Positions 33,471 through 43,985 of a DNA stretch of 64,000 nucleotides are shown here, piece after piece. Below the pieces are notes generated by a model. That model was not told the DNA's origin and searched no databases. It saw only the letters and a program-made list of their open reading frames with translations. Both the position numbers and the translations under genes were made by a program. This DNA comes from Triplophysa rosa (taxonomy: Eukaryota > Chordata > Actinopteri > Cypriniformes > Nemacheilidae), in the NCBI RefSeq assembly GCF_024868665.1, contig NW_026634427.1:1-64000 (forward strand), written 5' to 3'. How positions within the stretch are numbered: the first letter of the stretch is position 1; the number at the start of each line of letters is the position of its first letter.

Positions 33471-34674
33471 TTGAACTGTGTTACACACACCATCTCACCT
33501 TTCACATGTTTATTTACAACAGCATGATCAATGGATGGACTAGAAACACCATTTTGACGTGCTCCCATCACTTTATTCCTACTCATCCTAGGTTTAACCT
33601 GAGACAAATCATTAAAATGACTAGTCGAACCTCGGTGAGTAAGAACAAACTCATCAGCCATGAGAGCTGCATCGGACACTTTACTCGCCTTTTGCTCATT
33701 TTATGTACATAGCAACAGGATTCGGTACACAACGTTTAAATTCTTCCAAAAGAATCAACTCCCTGAGTTGTTCTTTCGTAGTCACTTTCACTGAGATACA
33801 CCAACGATCAAACATGTTTTCCTTTTCTCTAGAGAATTCGAGATAAGAACACCTATCCGGTTTCATAAAATTTAGAAATCTCTGACGATATGCCTCGGGT
33901 GCTAATTCATACGCTTGTAGTATTGCATTTTTAATGGTTTCATAATTACAGTTTTTCTCAAGGGTCAGCGCTGAATAAACTTCCTGTGCTCTCCCGGTTA
34001 ACACACACTGCAGCAATAATGTCCAAAACTCTCCGGGCCACCTTAGTGACTCTGCAACACGTTCGAAATGAGAAAAATATTTCTCTACTTCTCTCTCAGA
34101 AAACAGCGGTACCATCCTAATGTTTTTAAAAACATCAAAACCCATTACAGTAGAGACTGGTTCATTATTAGAAGACCCGAAAGGTGGGATTTCAGCAGTT
34201 TTCGCAGCCGCTTCTAACTCAAGTTTCTTCAACTGAAACTGTCTTTCTTCCCTTTCCTTTGTAAACTGCAGTTCCACTTTTCGCATCTCAAATTGATGTT
34301 GCAACCTTTTAATCTCAAGATCTCTCTCTAATTCTTTCTCCCTCAAAGCATAAGCATCACGTTCAACACAAAGTTTTTCCACATCGACACATACCTGTTT
34401 GTCTTGCAAAGGCATCTCATGTACATTCCTGTCTGCATCTACAGAAGGAAATGCCAAAGACTCTCTAAGGATAACAACTTCATCTCTTACCTCCAAAATA
34501 CCCTGCTCAAAAAGGGCACTTCTCACTGTTTGCTTCAACGTTTCCTTAAGCTTCTTATCAGTACTTAATACCTCCACACTAAAATGCTCCGCAATCTGTA
34601 ACAATTCTTCCTTTGTGCATCTCTCCAGTAATTTCTGAAGGAGACGCGAAAAAATCTTCTATTATTGAAGGCAT
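33471..34674 (-). pseudogene. Gmr1 copy 3 gag with SCAN-like capsid end
   Basis: Same structure and same breaks as 21931-23134: coiled-coil, capsid helices, the TTKEQLRELILLEEF segment and a stop at 33696. Confidence 0.85.
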
Positions 34675-35249
34675 TTTACTAAACAATGTGTAACTAAAGC
34701 AAACAACACACGTGAAAACTACTTTAAGCTACAACGTTAAGACTACAAATTCCAACTTCACATTCATTTATCGCTGGAGCATAATGAGTTTAGAAAAGAT
34801 TAAACTTACCACCCTTCGTTCTCTATTCGTCTTTGTATTCCTAATAAACACTACTAACAAACACAGACATGGAAAAACAATAAACAGTGTCGCCTAAAAA
34901 AAAATATAGACTTCAGTTCCTACAAAACTACCTAAACCTACCTATTCTTCAAAGGTATACTGGGCACGAGGCGGCATTTAAACGCTAAACTCAAGGACAA
35001 TCGGTACATTTATACCAAAAGCCTGAAGCGTACCCCCGACAGAGATTAGAAACCTCCGCCCAAATTAACCTTCAAAAACAATAAAGGCAAAATAACAAAC
35101 AAAAATAACAAACAGTGCCTCGACGGAAAGATTTTTTTTAAACCCAACTGAGGACACTCTAACTCACTGAAGTCCATTTACATTGGCAAACACTGTAATA
35201 TTGTATACTCACTTATACATGTAGAAATCTTGGACGAGCCCTCATTTTA
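34675..35249 (-). other. Gmr1 copy 3 leader with primer-binding site
   Basis: The primer site lies at about 35225-35244, tRNA-Pro-like as in the other copies. Confidence 0.65.
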
Positions 35250-35626
35250 TGTAACGGCCAGCTCGTTTGTTAAACCGAAACACAAAGATGGGGTCACACA
35301 CGGTTGTTCAAACTTAACATATGGTTTTAATTTTTTACACAATTATTACATATATAAAACAAAGTCTAGGGGTAACCCAAAACAACAAAGGAAACAAACA
35401 AAAAGAGAAAATATATATTAGGTGAATATCAAGCCAAACAGTAAAGAAACATTATCTTTTCTACGGGAGCAACTCCTGCCATCTGTTGCTCCCGAGAGAG
35501 AGAAGGAAGCTCGTGAGCGAGCCAGCTAGCCAGAAAGAGAGACCAAGAGGAACACTCCCAGTCCTTATATATTCTCCTCCCACAGTCTGCCCCCATCAGG
35601 CAAGGAGGACACTCAAGGTCGTAACA
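35250..35626 (-). repeat. Gmr1 copy 3 5' LTR
   Basis: 377 bp, plus strand TGTAACGG to GGTCGTAACA. One A fewer follows it than in copy 2. Confidence 0.9.
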
Positions 35627-36544
35627 ATATAAACATACAACGTTGAAATGCAGTAAAATTAAGTTCAATGTAAACATTCAAAGTAAATTACAGGGTAAAA
35701 TGAACAAACAATTTAAGTGTAAATGACTTAGTAAAATTAAGTTGGAACAATTGTTTTGGTGTTATCAATTGAAGTTATTTTTTAAAGTTGATCCAACTAT
35801 TAATTTGATCCAACATACCGTTTAACATAAACAATGTAGTTATGTTTTAGTAGTTTTTTGGCTTTTTAATATTTTAAATTAAAATTAAAAAGTATTAGTA
35901 AAAAAGTTAAACAAAATTCACTAATTTTGGCACTCTTATGAATGTTTTGGCACCCCTAGCATTTGCACATTCTGCCTGTGCCACGGGCTGTGATTTGAAC
36001 AAGCACAAATGTGCTATTTGTAATAATAGCTTATGTATTTTATCTTTCAAATTAATTTGGTTTTGCAGATGCTCTTAAGAACAACAGCCTGACATCAAAG
36101 GTCAACTAGCAAGAACAAGTGACATAATGGTTATAGTTAAATAAAATCGGAATTTGGAAGGATTTCAGTCTCTCTGTGTGCTCTACTGCTTTCCTTCATG
36201 ATACTATTTAATTTGCTGGTCAGATCTATTATGGAAGATTGTTTCTGTCATGGACGTTTATCAACTTTTAATTTGTGTGTTCATTGATGTAGTAATTCAT
36301 TACTACTACTAATTACATTTTCAACTGGAAAAGTAATTAAAATACTTCTACTTAGTTACTGACTATACTACTTACTAATTAATTACTAATTAATTACACC
36401 CAACACTGTTAATATTACTAGATGTTGCAGAAGTTGCTTTAAGTATATTTTGAATTAGATGTTTCTAGGCCTAGTGTGAAACCAATGGAGCATTAGACAA
36501 ACGCTGATGTAGATCGGACCTTGATGGGTTTTGCATATGCTGTA
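35627..36544. other. AT-rich flank of Gmr1 copy 3
   Basis: Copy of 24087-25005. No gene recognised. Confidence 0.5.
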
Positions 36545-37250
36545 TACTTGGGCCCTACATAACACCCAGGGAAATCCTGCATATAATTTATATAGGTAAT
36601 TGATCAACATGGAACCCATAGACAATCCCACTTACAACCCATATTTCAAGCCCACACAGTCACAAGGTACTACCCACATAAAACTTACATCTGTGAACAA
36701 TATGGGTCTTGTGCATATTTGCTAGTTCGGGCCCATCTAACACATCCAGTAAAATCCTGCATATTACCTACATGGGCAATTGACAAAGGACCAACACGGA
36801 ACCCATGGACAATCCCACTTAAAGCCCATATTTCAAGCCCATGTTGTCCCCATGTAGTACCCACATGAAATTTAAATCTGGGACCAATATGGGTCTTGTG
36901 CATATTTCCCAGTTCTGGCCCACCTAACATCCAGTAAAATCCTGCATATTACCTACATGGGCAATTGACAAAGGACCAACACGGAACCCATGGACAATCC
37001 CACTTAAAGCCCATATTTCAAGCCCATGTTGTCCCCATGTAGTACCCACATAAAACTGAAATCTGGTACCGATATGGGTCTTGTGCATGTTGCCCAGCTG
37101 GGACCCACTTAGAGGCAAGTGCAATCCTTCATTATATTCATTTGGGCAATTGGCATAGGGCCATTATGGAACCCGCGGACAATCCTACATAGGGCCCATT
37201 TTCCAGCCCATTTCATACCCAAATGGGCCCCACATACAAATGTTGGCTGG
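36545..37250. repeat. Satellite, four units of about 185 bp
   Basis: Unit starts at about 36554, 36737, 36924 and 37107 (spacing 183-187). Shared blocks include AATCCTGCATAT, CAATCCCACTTA and AATATGGGTCTTGTGCAT. The two middle units are the most alike; the outer ones have diverged. Confidence 0.85.
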
Positions 37251-37329
37251 GATACAGTGAGAGTAGAGCGCACACACAACAGCTTTGAACACGACCAACC
37301 AGCGCGGCGTTCCTGGGGAATGGGGGGGT

Positions 37330-37850
37330 ACAGGTCTTGGAGGTCCCAGGTTATGCACCGGCTGGAAGGCCGGCCACCCAAGGCCGACTGCATCGCCGGC
37401 TGAAACGCCGGCCGAGTCACCGGCCTGAAGACCGGCCGAGTGGCCGGCTGGTACGCCGGCTTGACCGGACTGAAGGCCTGACTGGAAACCGGACTGACTT
37501 CCGGCTATATCGGGCGGGAAGCCTGTAGAGGCGGGACCGTAGGCTGGACCACTGGACTCGACACCTGACCGGACTCTGGACTGGACACCGGACTGGACGT
37601 CGGCTGGATCACCGGACTGGACGCCGGCTGGCTCACCGGACTGGACGTCGGCTGGATCACCGGACTGGACGCCGGCTGGCTCACCGGACTGGACGCCGGC
37701 TGGCTCACCGGACTGGACGCCGGCTGGCTCACCAGACTGGACGTCGACTTGGACACCGGACTGGACATCGACTTGGACACCGGACTGGACACCGGCTGCG
37801 CCGGACTGGACGCCGGCTGCACCGGCCTGGACGCCGGCTGCGCCGAGATT
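37330..37850 (-). repeat. GC-rich minisatellite (GCCGGCTGG type), locus 1
   Basis: Degenerate 12- and 24-bp units around GCCGGCTGG and ACCGGACTGG. On the minus strand they read as a Ser/Pro/Gln-rich repeat (QPASSPVS). Related arrays occur at 47877-48240 and 49690-50391, where they belong to an LTR element. Confidence 0.8.
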
Positions 37851-38056
37851 TTATTCACACAAAAACAGGGCAAAACAAAAGACCCGCGATGGGGTACAAA
37901 ACTGGGACGAGAAAAATAATAATGATAAATCACAACACAAGACTCACTGAACACTTGACGGAGACTAAACTAACACTTACTACAAAAGACTAACGGAATC
38001 AGGAACAGGGAACGTCCAACATGGAACGTGATCCAAAAAGCACAACAACACACAAC
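37851..38056 (-). repeat. LTR fragment of element B
   Basis: Similar to about 48851-49075 inside the LTR of element B. It joins the minisatellite on one side and interrupts the Sushi-like RNase H after VVEVD on the other. Confidence 0.6.
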
Positions 38057-39235
38057 ATCCACCTCCACCACAAAAGGCTCATCCGCCATAGGCAGTGTCA
38101 GAATGGGAGCAGAGAGAATGCGTTGCTTGAGCTCTTGGAAGGCCTTCTCTGTTTCTGTACCCCATAGAAACACTGTCTTTCCACCCTTGGTTAAGGCCGA
38201 GAGAGGAGCCGCGATCGAACTGAAGTTCTTGATAAACTTTTGGCAAAAGTTTGTAAAGCCCAAGAATCGTTGGACTTCTTTAAGGGTCTTAGGGATCGGC
38301 CAATCCGCTACCGCCTGAACCTTTCTGGGATCCATTTGGATGCGACCGGGTTCCACCACGAATCCTAGGAACTGCACTCGGGAAGCATGGAATTCGCATT
38401 TCTCTGGTTTCACGTACAAATGACTGTCCAGGAGGCGTTTGAGTACTTGTCTGACATGTGTCGTGTGTTCCTGGAGGGAACTCGAAAAAATGAGAATATC
38501 ATCCAGGTAAACAAACACAAAGATGTTCAACATGTCTGTAAGTACATCATTGATGAGCGCTTGGAATACAGCCAGGGCTTTGCTCAGACCGAAGGGCATC
38601 ACCAAGTACTCATAATGACCGGTGGGTGTGTTGAATGCGGTCTTCCACTCGTCCCCATGCCTGATCCACACGAGATGGTTAGCATTCCGCAGGTCGAGCT
38701 TGGTGAAAACGGCTGATCCCTGGAGCAGCTCAAAGGCTGTGGCCATGAGGGGTAGTGGGTAGCGGTTACGAATGGTTATTGCATGGAGTCCCCGATAGTC
38801 GATGCAAGGGCGTAATCCGCCAACTTTTTTGGCCACAAAGAAAAACCCTGCTCCCGCGGGTGAAGTGGATGAGCGAATGAGTCCTGCTGCCTGTGCCTCC
38901 TTGATGTAGGTATCCATTGCTGTTCGCTCAGGAGAGGATAAGGAAAAGATCCGAACTCTGGGGGGAGAGGTGCCCGGAAGCAGGTCGATTGGGCAATCAT
39001 AATGCCTATGAGGTGGAAGCGTGGCAGCCCTTTGCTTACTAAGTACCAGCTTAAGGTCATGGTAACACTCGGGAAATTGAGACAGGTCGATAGACTCTAA
39101 AGTCTCGGGAGAGGGACTCGGGAAACTCGAAAAAAACACAAGTGGCTTGACACGTAGGGCCCCACTGCTTGATAGCCCCCACCGACCAGTCAATGTGAGG
39201 GTTATGACGGTGCAGCCAAGGGTAACCCAGTACAA
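38057..39235 (-). pseudogene. Sushi-like RT and RNase H start
   Basis: Begins with a pre-RT linker, then [15 protein letters not shown], the RT palm with [28 protein letters not shown] and the [10 protein letters not shown] catalytic box near 38480-38520, and RNase H up to PFVVEVD, where the element is interrupted. [11 protein letters not shown] stands where a YHLVRIR-type stretch is usual, probably a degenerate site. The frame differs from the protease frame, so at least one frameshift exists. Confidence 0.88.
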
Positions 39236-39635
39236 GGGGGAACTCGGAACAGGGGATGAGGTGAAAGCTGATCATTTCCTGATATTGGGAAACTGAAAGC
39301 CGCAAGGGGGTAGTGGCATGGGTAATAAATCCAGATCCTAGGGGACTCCCATCCAGTGTGGCGATCCTTATGGGGTTCTCGAGAGAGTCTGATGAAATAC
39401 CGTTCTCCTTTGCCCAGATACCGTCCATGAAATTCCGTGCTGCTCCAGAGTCCAGCAATGCTCGAAGCGACAACTCGTGGCCGTTCCAGGAAAGGGTGAC
39501 TGGGATGAGGAGACGTGAGTTGGATGGGTGGGAGGTGTTGATGTTTCCCGTTACAGTTCTCCCAGACCTGTATGGGACGGATCGTTTCCCCGGAGTCCAG
39601 GACATGAGGAGCGGAAGTGACCTGGTTTGCAGCAA
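39057..39635 (-). pseudogene. Sushi-like protease
   Basis: RALLDSGAARNFMD carries the D-S-G active site of the Sushi/RTL-type aspartic protease, and [17 protein letters not shown] is the second conserved block. It overlaps the knuckle frame upstream and the RT frame downstream with different phases, which indicates indels. Confidence 0.85.
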
Positions 39636-39776
39636 TACAGACAGCAGTGCTCCTTCATCCGGCGGTCTCTTTCAGCCTGGGAGATGCGTCCGATCTGCAT
39701 GGGTTCCGGTGGAGCCACTGGGGATGAAGGTAGGGACTCGGGAATGGGACTGATGGGAGTTATGGTATGGGATCTC
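39551..39776 (-). pseudogene. Sushi-like gag, zinc-knuckle end
   Basis: Encodes a Pro-rich stretch and CLYCCKPGHFRSSC, a CCHC knuckle. It is the continuation of the gag at 42005-42722. Removing the hAT at 39777-41996 plus one 8-bp target copy (2228 bp in all) puts both parts in the same frame. Confidence 0.85.
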
Positions 39777-40048
39777 CAGTGGTGTAAAGAGTACCTGAAA
39801 ACCATACTTGAGTAAAAGTACAGATACCTTGCAGCGAAAACTACTCCATTACAAGTTACAAGTCACCAATTCAAAAATGACTTCAGTAAAAGTCTTCGAG
39901 TATCTGAATTGAACAGTACTTGAGTATTTTACTCGTACTGAATGTAGGCTCAAAGCAGCACTAGTCTTCAACACTTAAGAGACATGTCAGTGAAAAACAA
40001 GAAACCGTTGATTCATGAGGAGAGCAATCACATTTATTTTCTTAAATC

Positions 40049-41342
40049 TAGGGCTGTCAATCGATTAAAATATTTAATCGCATGATTGTAATGAGTTAAC
40101 TCGTGATTAATCGCACATTTTTATCCGTTATAAATGTACCTTAAATGAATACTTTTCAAGTTTTTAATACTCTAATCAACATGGGCATGGACAAATATTG
40201 ATGCTTTATGCAGATGTATATTGTTTATTATTAGTGAAACCATACTCAACATGGAGCATGAAGACTAGACATGTTTCAAAGGTCATAGATGTTTTTCAAA
40301 GAACTTGTACATGTCTACTAAACACATGAAAAAAAAAAACCCAGGAAAAACACAGGTTCCCATTACTTCTTTCTTTGCACTGAGCTATTTACTTACACAA
40401 GCATGTTTACATTTTCGCAACTGTGATAGCTCGGTGGAGGCTGTGTGCAATGTAAGGCATATGCTCGAACGGAAGCTGCCTGGCCGCGGCAATCATGTTG
40501 CGTGCACTATCGGTGGTCAGTGGGCTAATTTTGAATTCAATATCCCACTGTCTGGCTACCTGCAGAAAGTGCTCAGCGCAAACGTTAGCATAGTGCCTCT
40601 TGTCTGTCTTCATAACGGTCAAAGCGGACGACCGTAGTTTCCAGTGTGTGTCAAAATAATGAGCCGTGACCCCCAGGTAGCTATGGTTACTGAGGGAAGT
40701 CCAGTAGTCTCTGGTGAGCGCAACCGTGTTTGTCTGTCTTATCGCCTCCTCGACTTTCGCTTTCTCCTCTTCGTAAGAGTCGTGAATCTTGCTTGTAACA
40801 GTGGCTCTCGAAGGTAGTTCATATGTGTAATCGTTAGATGCGATGCGAATAATTTCAAGTAGACCCTCGTCCTCCACTACATTAACTGGCCTACATGCTG
40901 TAGCCACCCATTTAGCTATCGATGTGGTGAGTCTTGCTTGTGGAGTTGTCCATCCGTCTCTGCTGAAAACAATCTAGTGTGGTGTGCCGCGAGGAGGAGG
41001 AGAGCTCTCTGCGTCAGTTGTATGCTTCGCCAATCGCCATCAAGTGATATTTTAAACTCTACGTGCTGCGGTGATAGCTTAATTCACATCGACAATAAAT
41101 GCAGATCACTTTAGTCTTGTCGACAGAACCATCAGACATCGTTTTATATATGAATTTTATGTTCAGAAGACCTATTTATTTCTCCATTTCTGTTTGCTGC
41201 TGCATCGTTTACTTTCTCAAACTACGGGCAAGGCCAAGGGTCAAACAGAAAATGCGCGCTGCGTTAATCGCACGTTAATAAAATTAGTGCCGTTAAAAGG
41301 AATTTGCATTAACGTGTTAACACGTTAATTTTGACAGCCCTA
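40049..41342 (-). mobile_element. Inner hAT element
   Basis: Perfect 12-bp terminal inverted repeats TAGGGCTGTCAA/TTGACAGCCCTA, flanked by CTTAAATC on both sides (40041-40048 and 41343-41350). It carries part of a transposase on the minus strand. Confidence 0.95.
40407..40975 (-). pseudogene. hAT transposase fragment (ZBED-like)
   Basis: An open stretch without its own start reads from about 40975 (TTSIAKWVATACRPVNVVED) to 40407. Conserved hAT blocks are DYWTSLSNHSYLGVTAHYFD, PLTTDSARNMIAA and IAHSLHRAI, which belong to the RNase H-like core. The N-terminal BED finger and the C-terminal dimerisation region are absent, so it cannot act alone. Confidence 0.85.
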
Positions 41343-42004
41343 CTTAAATCAAAATAAGAGTGAACACCTCAAAATTGCAACAAATCATGGTTGACACCAT
41401 AACCTACGTCTATTACAAAAACTCAAGTCTCATTTAAGCTCAAGTGCTCATAATAAACCAAACTCTTTCAAAAGGTTTCTTCAATATAACGGTTAAATAA
41501 AATAATGTTAAGTCCAATTAAAAAGTCAAAGCCTTTTTAAACTGGACATGCTGGTTTTGGCCTCATCATCAGCTGCTGTCATGTCCTCATTTCACATAAA
41601 CCGCCAGCGATTGACATTGATAACCCTATCCTAACCCTAATTGATAATGCACTCTTTATTCACATAAAGAAGCCATGTTGACAAGTTTTAGTAAGTAAGA
41701 GCAAAACCCACAAGATATAGTACCTTCAATGCCCTGTAAATGGCAATATTAATTCTTCTGTATCAAACATAAACTGCCGCAAAAGAATGATGGGTACCAG
41801 GTGAAATGTAATGTGTAATTGCATTAGTCATTACAAATGTAGTGGAGTAAAGAGTACATATACTTGTTCAAAAATGTAGTCAAGTAGAGAGTAAAAGTTG
41901 CTAATATCTTTAATACTCAGTACAACTACAAAGTAGCCAAAAAGATACTTAAGTACAGTAACTAAGTACATTTACTCCCAATACTTTACACCACTGGGGA
42001 TCTC

Positions 42005-42722
42005 TGGTTAAGCTCTCTCTCTCTCAGGCGTTGGTCAATACGCGAAGCCAGCTTGATCAGAGACTCGAGATTGTCCGGTAGTTCCCGGGTAGCCAGTTCG
42101 TCTTGAATGACCTCGGAAAGACCCTTCTGGAAGCATACTGTGAGTGCCTCGTTGTTCCAGCCACTCGTAGCTGCCACTGTGCGGAATTGGATGGCATAGT
42201 CCATGACGCTGCGCCGGCCTTGACGGAGAGTCAAAAGCTGCTTGGCTGAATCAGAACCACTGGTAGAATCTTGGAAGACCCGTTTGAATTCCTCAACAAA
42301 GGCAGGGTAGCTGGCACAGCAGGAACTTTGAGCTTCCCACATGGCAGTGGCCCTGGCTAGGGCTTTGTCCGACAGCAGGGTGATGATGTATGCGATTTTG
42401 GACTGATCGGTAGGGAACGACGAGGGTTGCAGCTCGAAAGAGAGGGAACATTGTGTGAGGAAACCTTTACAAGCATTAGGATCACCTGAGGGTTGACTGC
42501 CACAGGCACTTGAATAGGGGCAGGTAGTTGAGCGGGAGAAGTTGTCGAGGGAAGTCGCTCTGACATCTGCTTAATGGAGGCCAGCATCTCCGCCAGCAGT
42601 TGGGAGTGGCTAGCCATCAAGGCCTCTAGCTGAACCAGAGCAGTTTCGTGACGTTGGACAGCTCCCTCGTGATGGGCCAATGTGGTAAGGAGCTCCTGGG
42701 TACTGGTTGCCTCTGGGTTCAT
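42005..42722 (-). pseudogene. Sushi-like gag
   Basis: ATG 42722 (MNPEATSTQELLTTL) lies just 16 bases inside the LTR. The N-terminus is helical with Gln/Ala-rich stretches, followed after a frameshift near 42480 by the capsid core (KIAYIITLLSDKALARATAMW in a third frame, then FVEEFKRVFQD and DYAIQFRTVAATSGWN). This is the gag type from which the mammalian RTL/PEG10 genes derive. It is interrupted by the hAT insertion. Confidence 0.85.
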
Positions 42723-42726
42723 GTTG

Positions 42727-42738
42727 GCTCTGTGTTTC
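42727..42738 (-). promoter_or_regulatory. Sushi-like self-complementary primer-binding site
   Basis: GAAACACAGAGC on the minus strand directly abuts the LTR end. Eleven of its bases are complementary to GCTCTGTGTTT inside the LTR (43118-43108), the predicted mRNA 5' end. This is the arrangement of self-primed Tf1/sushi elements. Confidence 0.75.
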
Positions 42739-43265
42739 TGTCAAGACCCGGTCACGAACTCGGGTCTCCGGTGTGGTAAACCGTTGCTTAACTGAATGAG
42801 CAGTGAATGACCAGACGCAGTGATGCCGGAGATGAACTTTAATATAGAAGGCGAAAATACTCCAGGCAAAAATATAATCCAGAAGAACAAAAATAATCCC
42901 CAAGAAATGAAGATAATGCCACACAGCAAAAAGGTAAGTCCACAAAGTCAAAAAAAGGTAAATCCACAGGGAAAAAACTGGAAGCAAACAAAAGCCTCAA
43001 AAGGTAATGCCAATAGCTCCAATGGGTAAACAAAAAAGGCGTCAAAAGATAAATCTCAACGTAACCACAAAAGTATGACAACTCTCCAAGATAGGGTACT
43101 AACTTTAAAACACAGAGCAAAGAACTAAATGAAACTAGGAGTATAAATACACACAGGGCAAATGAGGCACAGGTGAAAACAATGACTAAAACGAAGGATA
43201 GACAAAGATGGCAATAGTGACCCCTAATGTCCAAAAACCAAAACAACTCCAGTCAAATGCTGACA
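42739..43265 (-). repeat. Sushi-like 5' LTR
   Basis: 527 bp, plus strand TGTCAAGACC to GCTGACA, ends TGTCA/TGACA. It includes TATTTATA on the minus strand (43149-43142). Confidence 0.85.
43108..43149 (-). promoter_or_regulatory. Sushi-like TATA box and predicted transcript start
   Basis: TATTTATA starts 31 bases upstream of GCTCTGTGTTT, the only part of the LTR I found that pairs with the primer site. The spacing fits a TATA-directed start. Confidence 0.6.
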
Positions 43266-43276
43266 CAATGTACCAA

Positions 43277-43985
43277 TTCAAAATCCCGATCTGATTTTGT
43301 ACACTGATGGGTCATCTTTTGTGGACAATGGGGAAAGCAAGGCAGGTTGGGCAGTGACTACTGATTCAGAAATTTTGGCTTCTGGGGCCCTGTCACCAGG
43401 AACCTCAGCTCAACAAGCTGAATTGACTGGCCTTACAAAAGCATGCGAATTGGCAACTGACAAAACAGTAAATTTTTACTGTGATTCCCGCTACGTGTTT
43501 GGTGTGGTTCATGATTTCGGAGCAGGTTGGCAGGTTGGCCTCACCTCTGCAGGTACACCTATAAAGAATGGTAGAGTGGTGGAAAATCTTTTAAAGGCTC
43601 TGCAGCTTCCGCAAAAGGTATTTGTATTGAAGGTGAAAGCTCATACAAAGAGCGATTCTGTTTAAACGAGGGGAAATTCTCTTGCTGACCAGGCATCCAA
43701 GGTTGCCGCCGCAAGAACGGCAGACATTCCTACTGCTCAAGCATGTCAATTGCAGGTCATTGAACATCACACACAGCTCAAAGACATAGCGGAGATGCAA
43801 AATCATTGCTCCCGAGAAGAAAAATGGGAGTGGATGGAAAATGGTTGTAAATTGTCAGATGACAACATTTGGAGATATCAAAACAGAACGGTAGCTCCAA
43901 AAGCCTTGCTTCCTTATCTTGCCACACAGATACACAGTGTAGGACACATAGGGGTCTCTCAATTGTGTTCACACTTTAAGACGGC
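43277..43985 (+). pseudogene. Retroviral RNase H and integrase finger fragment
   Basis: Plus-strand coding: YTDGSSFVDNGESKAGW (first RNase H Asp), AQQAELTGL (Glu), YCDSRYVFGVVHDFG (third acid) and GTPIKNGRVVENLL, typical of gamma/epsilon-type retroviral RNase H. A stop near 43664 breaks the frame. Further on, QIHSVGHIGVSQLCSHF is the start of an HHCC integrase finger. It is truncated on the left by the Sushi-like LTR and on the right by LINE sequence. Confidence 0.85.

Larger units (their letters stand above)
29162..35626 (-). mobile_element. Gmr1-like retrotransposon copy 3
   Basis: Same insertion as copy 2 in the duplicated unit: identical flanks (GGGGAAAGCAATA before, ATATAAAC after), the same 283-bp insertion and the same integrase-finger loss. 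It lacks several of the G-to-A changes of copy 2 in RT and so keeps a longer RT/RNase H frame. Confidence 0.92.
25802..36726. repeat. Duplication unit 2 (about 10.9 kb)
   Basis: Near-identical to 14274-25188. Differences are scattered substitutions and short indels. Unlike unit 1 it runs on into three further satellite units. Confidence 0.9.
39777..41996 (+). mobile_element. Outer hAT element with a second hAT inside
   Basis: Terminal inverted repeats CAGTGGTGTAAAG and CTTTACACCACTG, flanked by the 8-bp target duplication GGGATCTC (39769-39776 and 41997-42004). Its own sequence is only about 0.9 kb, AT-rich and without transposase, so it is non-autonomous. Confidence 0.93.
38057..43265 (-). 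mobile_element. Sushi-like Ty3/gypsy retrotransposon, nested and truncated
   Basis: Minus-strand order: LTR (43265-42739), primer site, gag from ATG 42722, zinc knuckle, protease, RT, start of RNase H. It ends at 38057, where element B sequence intrudes, so the rest of RNase H, integrase and the 3' LTR are missing. Gag is split by a hAT element (39777-41996). Protein style and self-complementary priming both fit the Tf1/sushi group. Confidence 0.88.

Noticed and set aside
37505..37954. Long Ser/Pro-rich open frame as a host gene
   Set aside because: It follows a minisatellite with periods divisible by three, which keeps frames open on both strands. No start, splice or domain evidence supports a gene.
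41641..41800. Possible telomeric-type CCCTAA repeat
   Set aside because: Only two short ACCCTA-like words near 41625-41640, too few to call a telomeric tract.
42820..43029. Lys-rich open frame in the Sushi-like LTR
   Set aside because: It is contained in the LTR, is antisense to the element and has no homology that I recognise.
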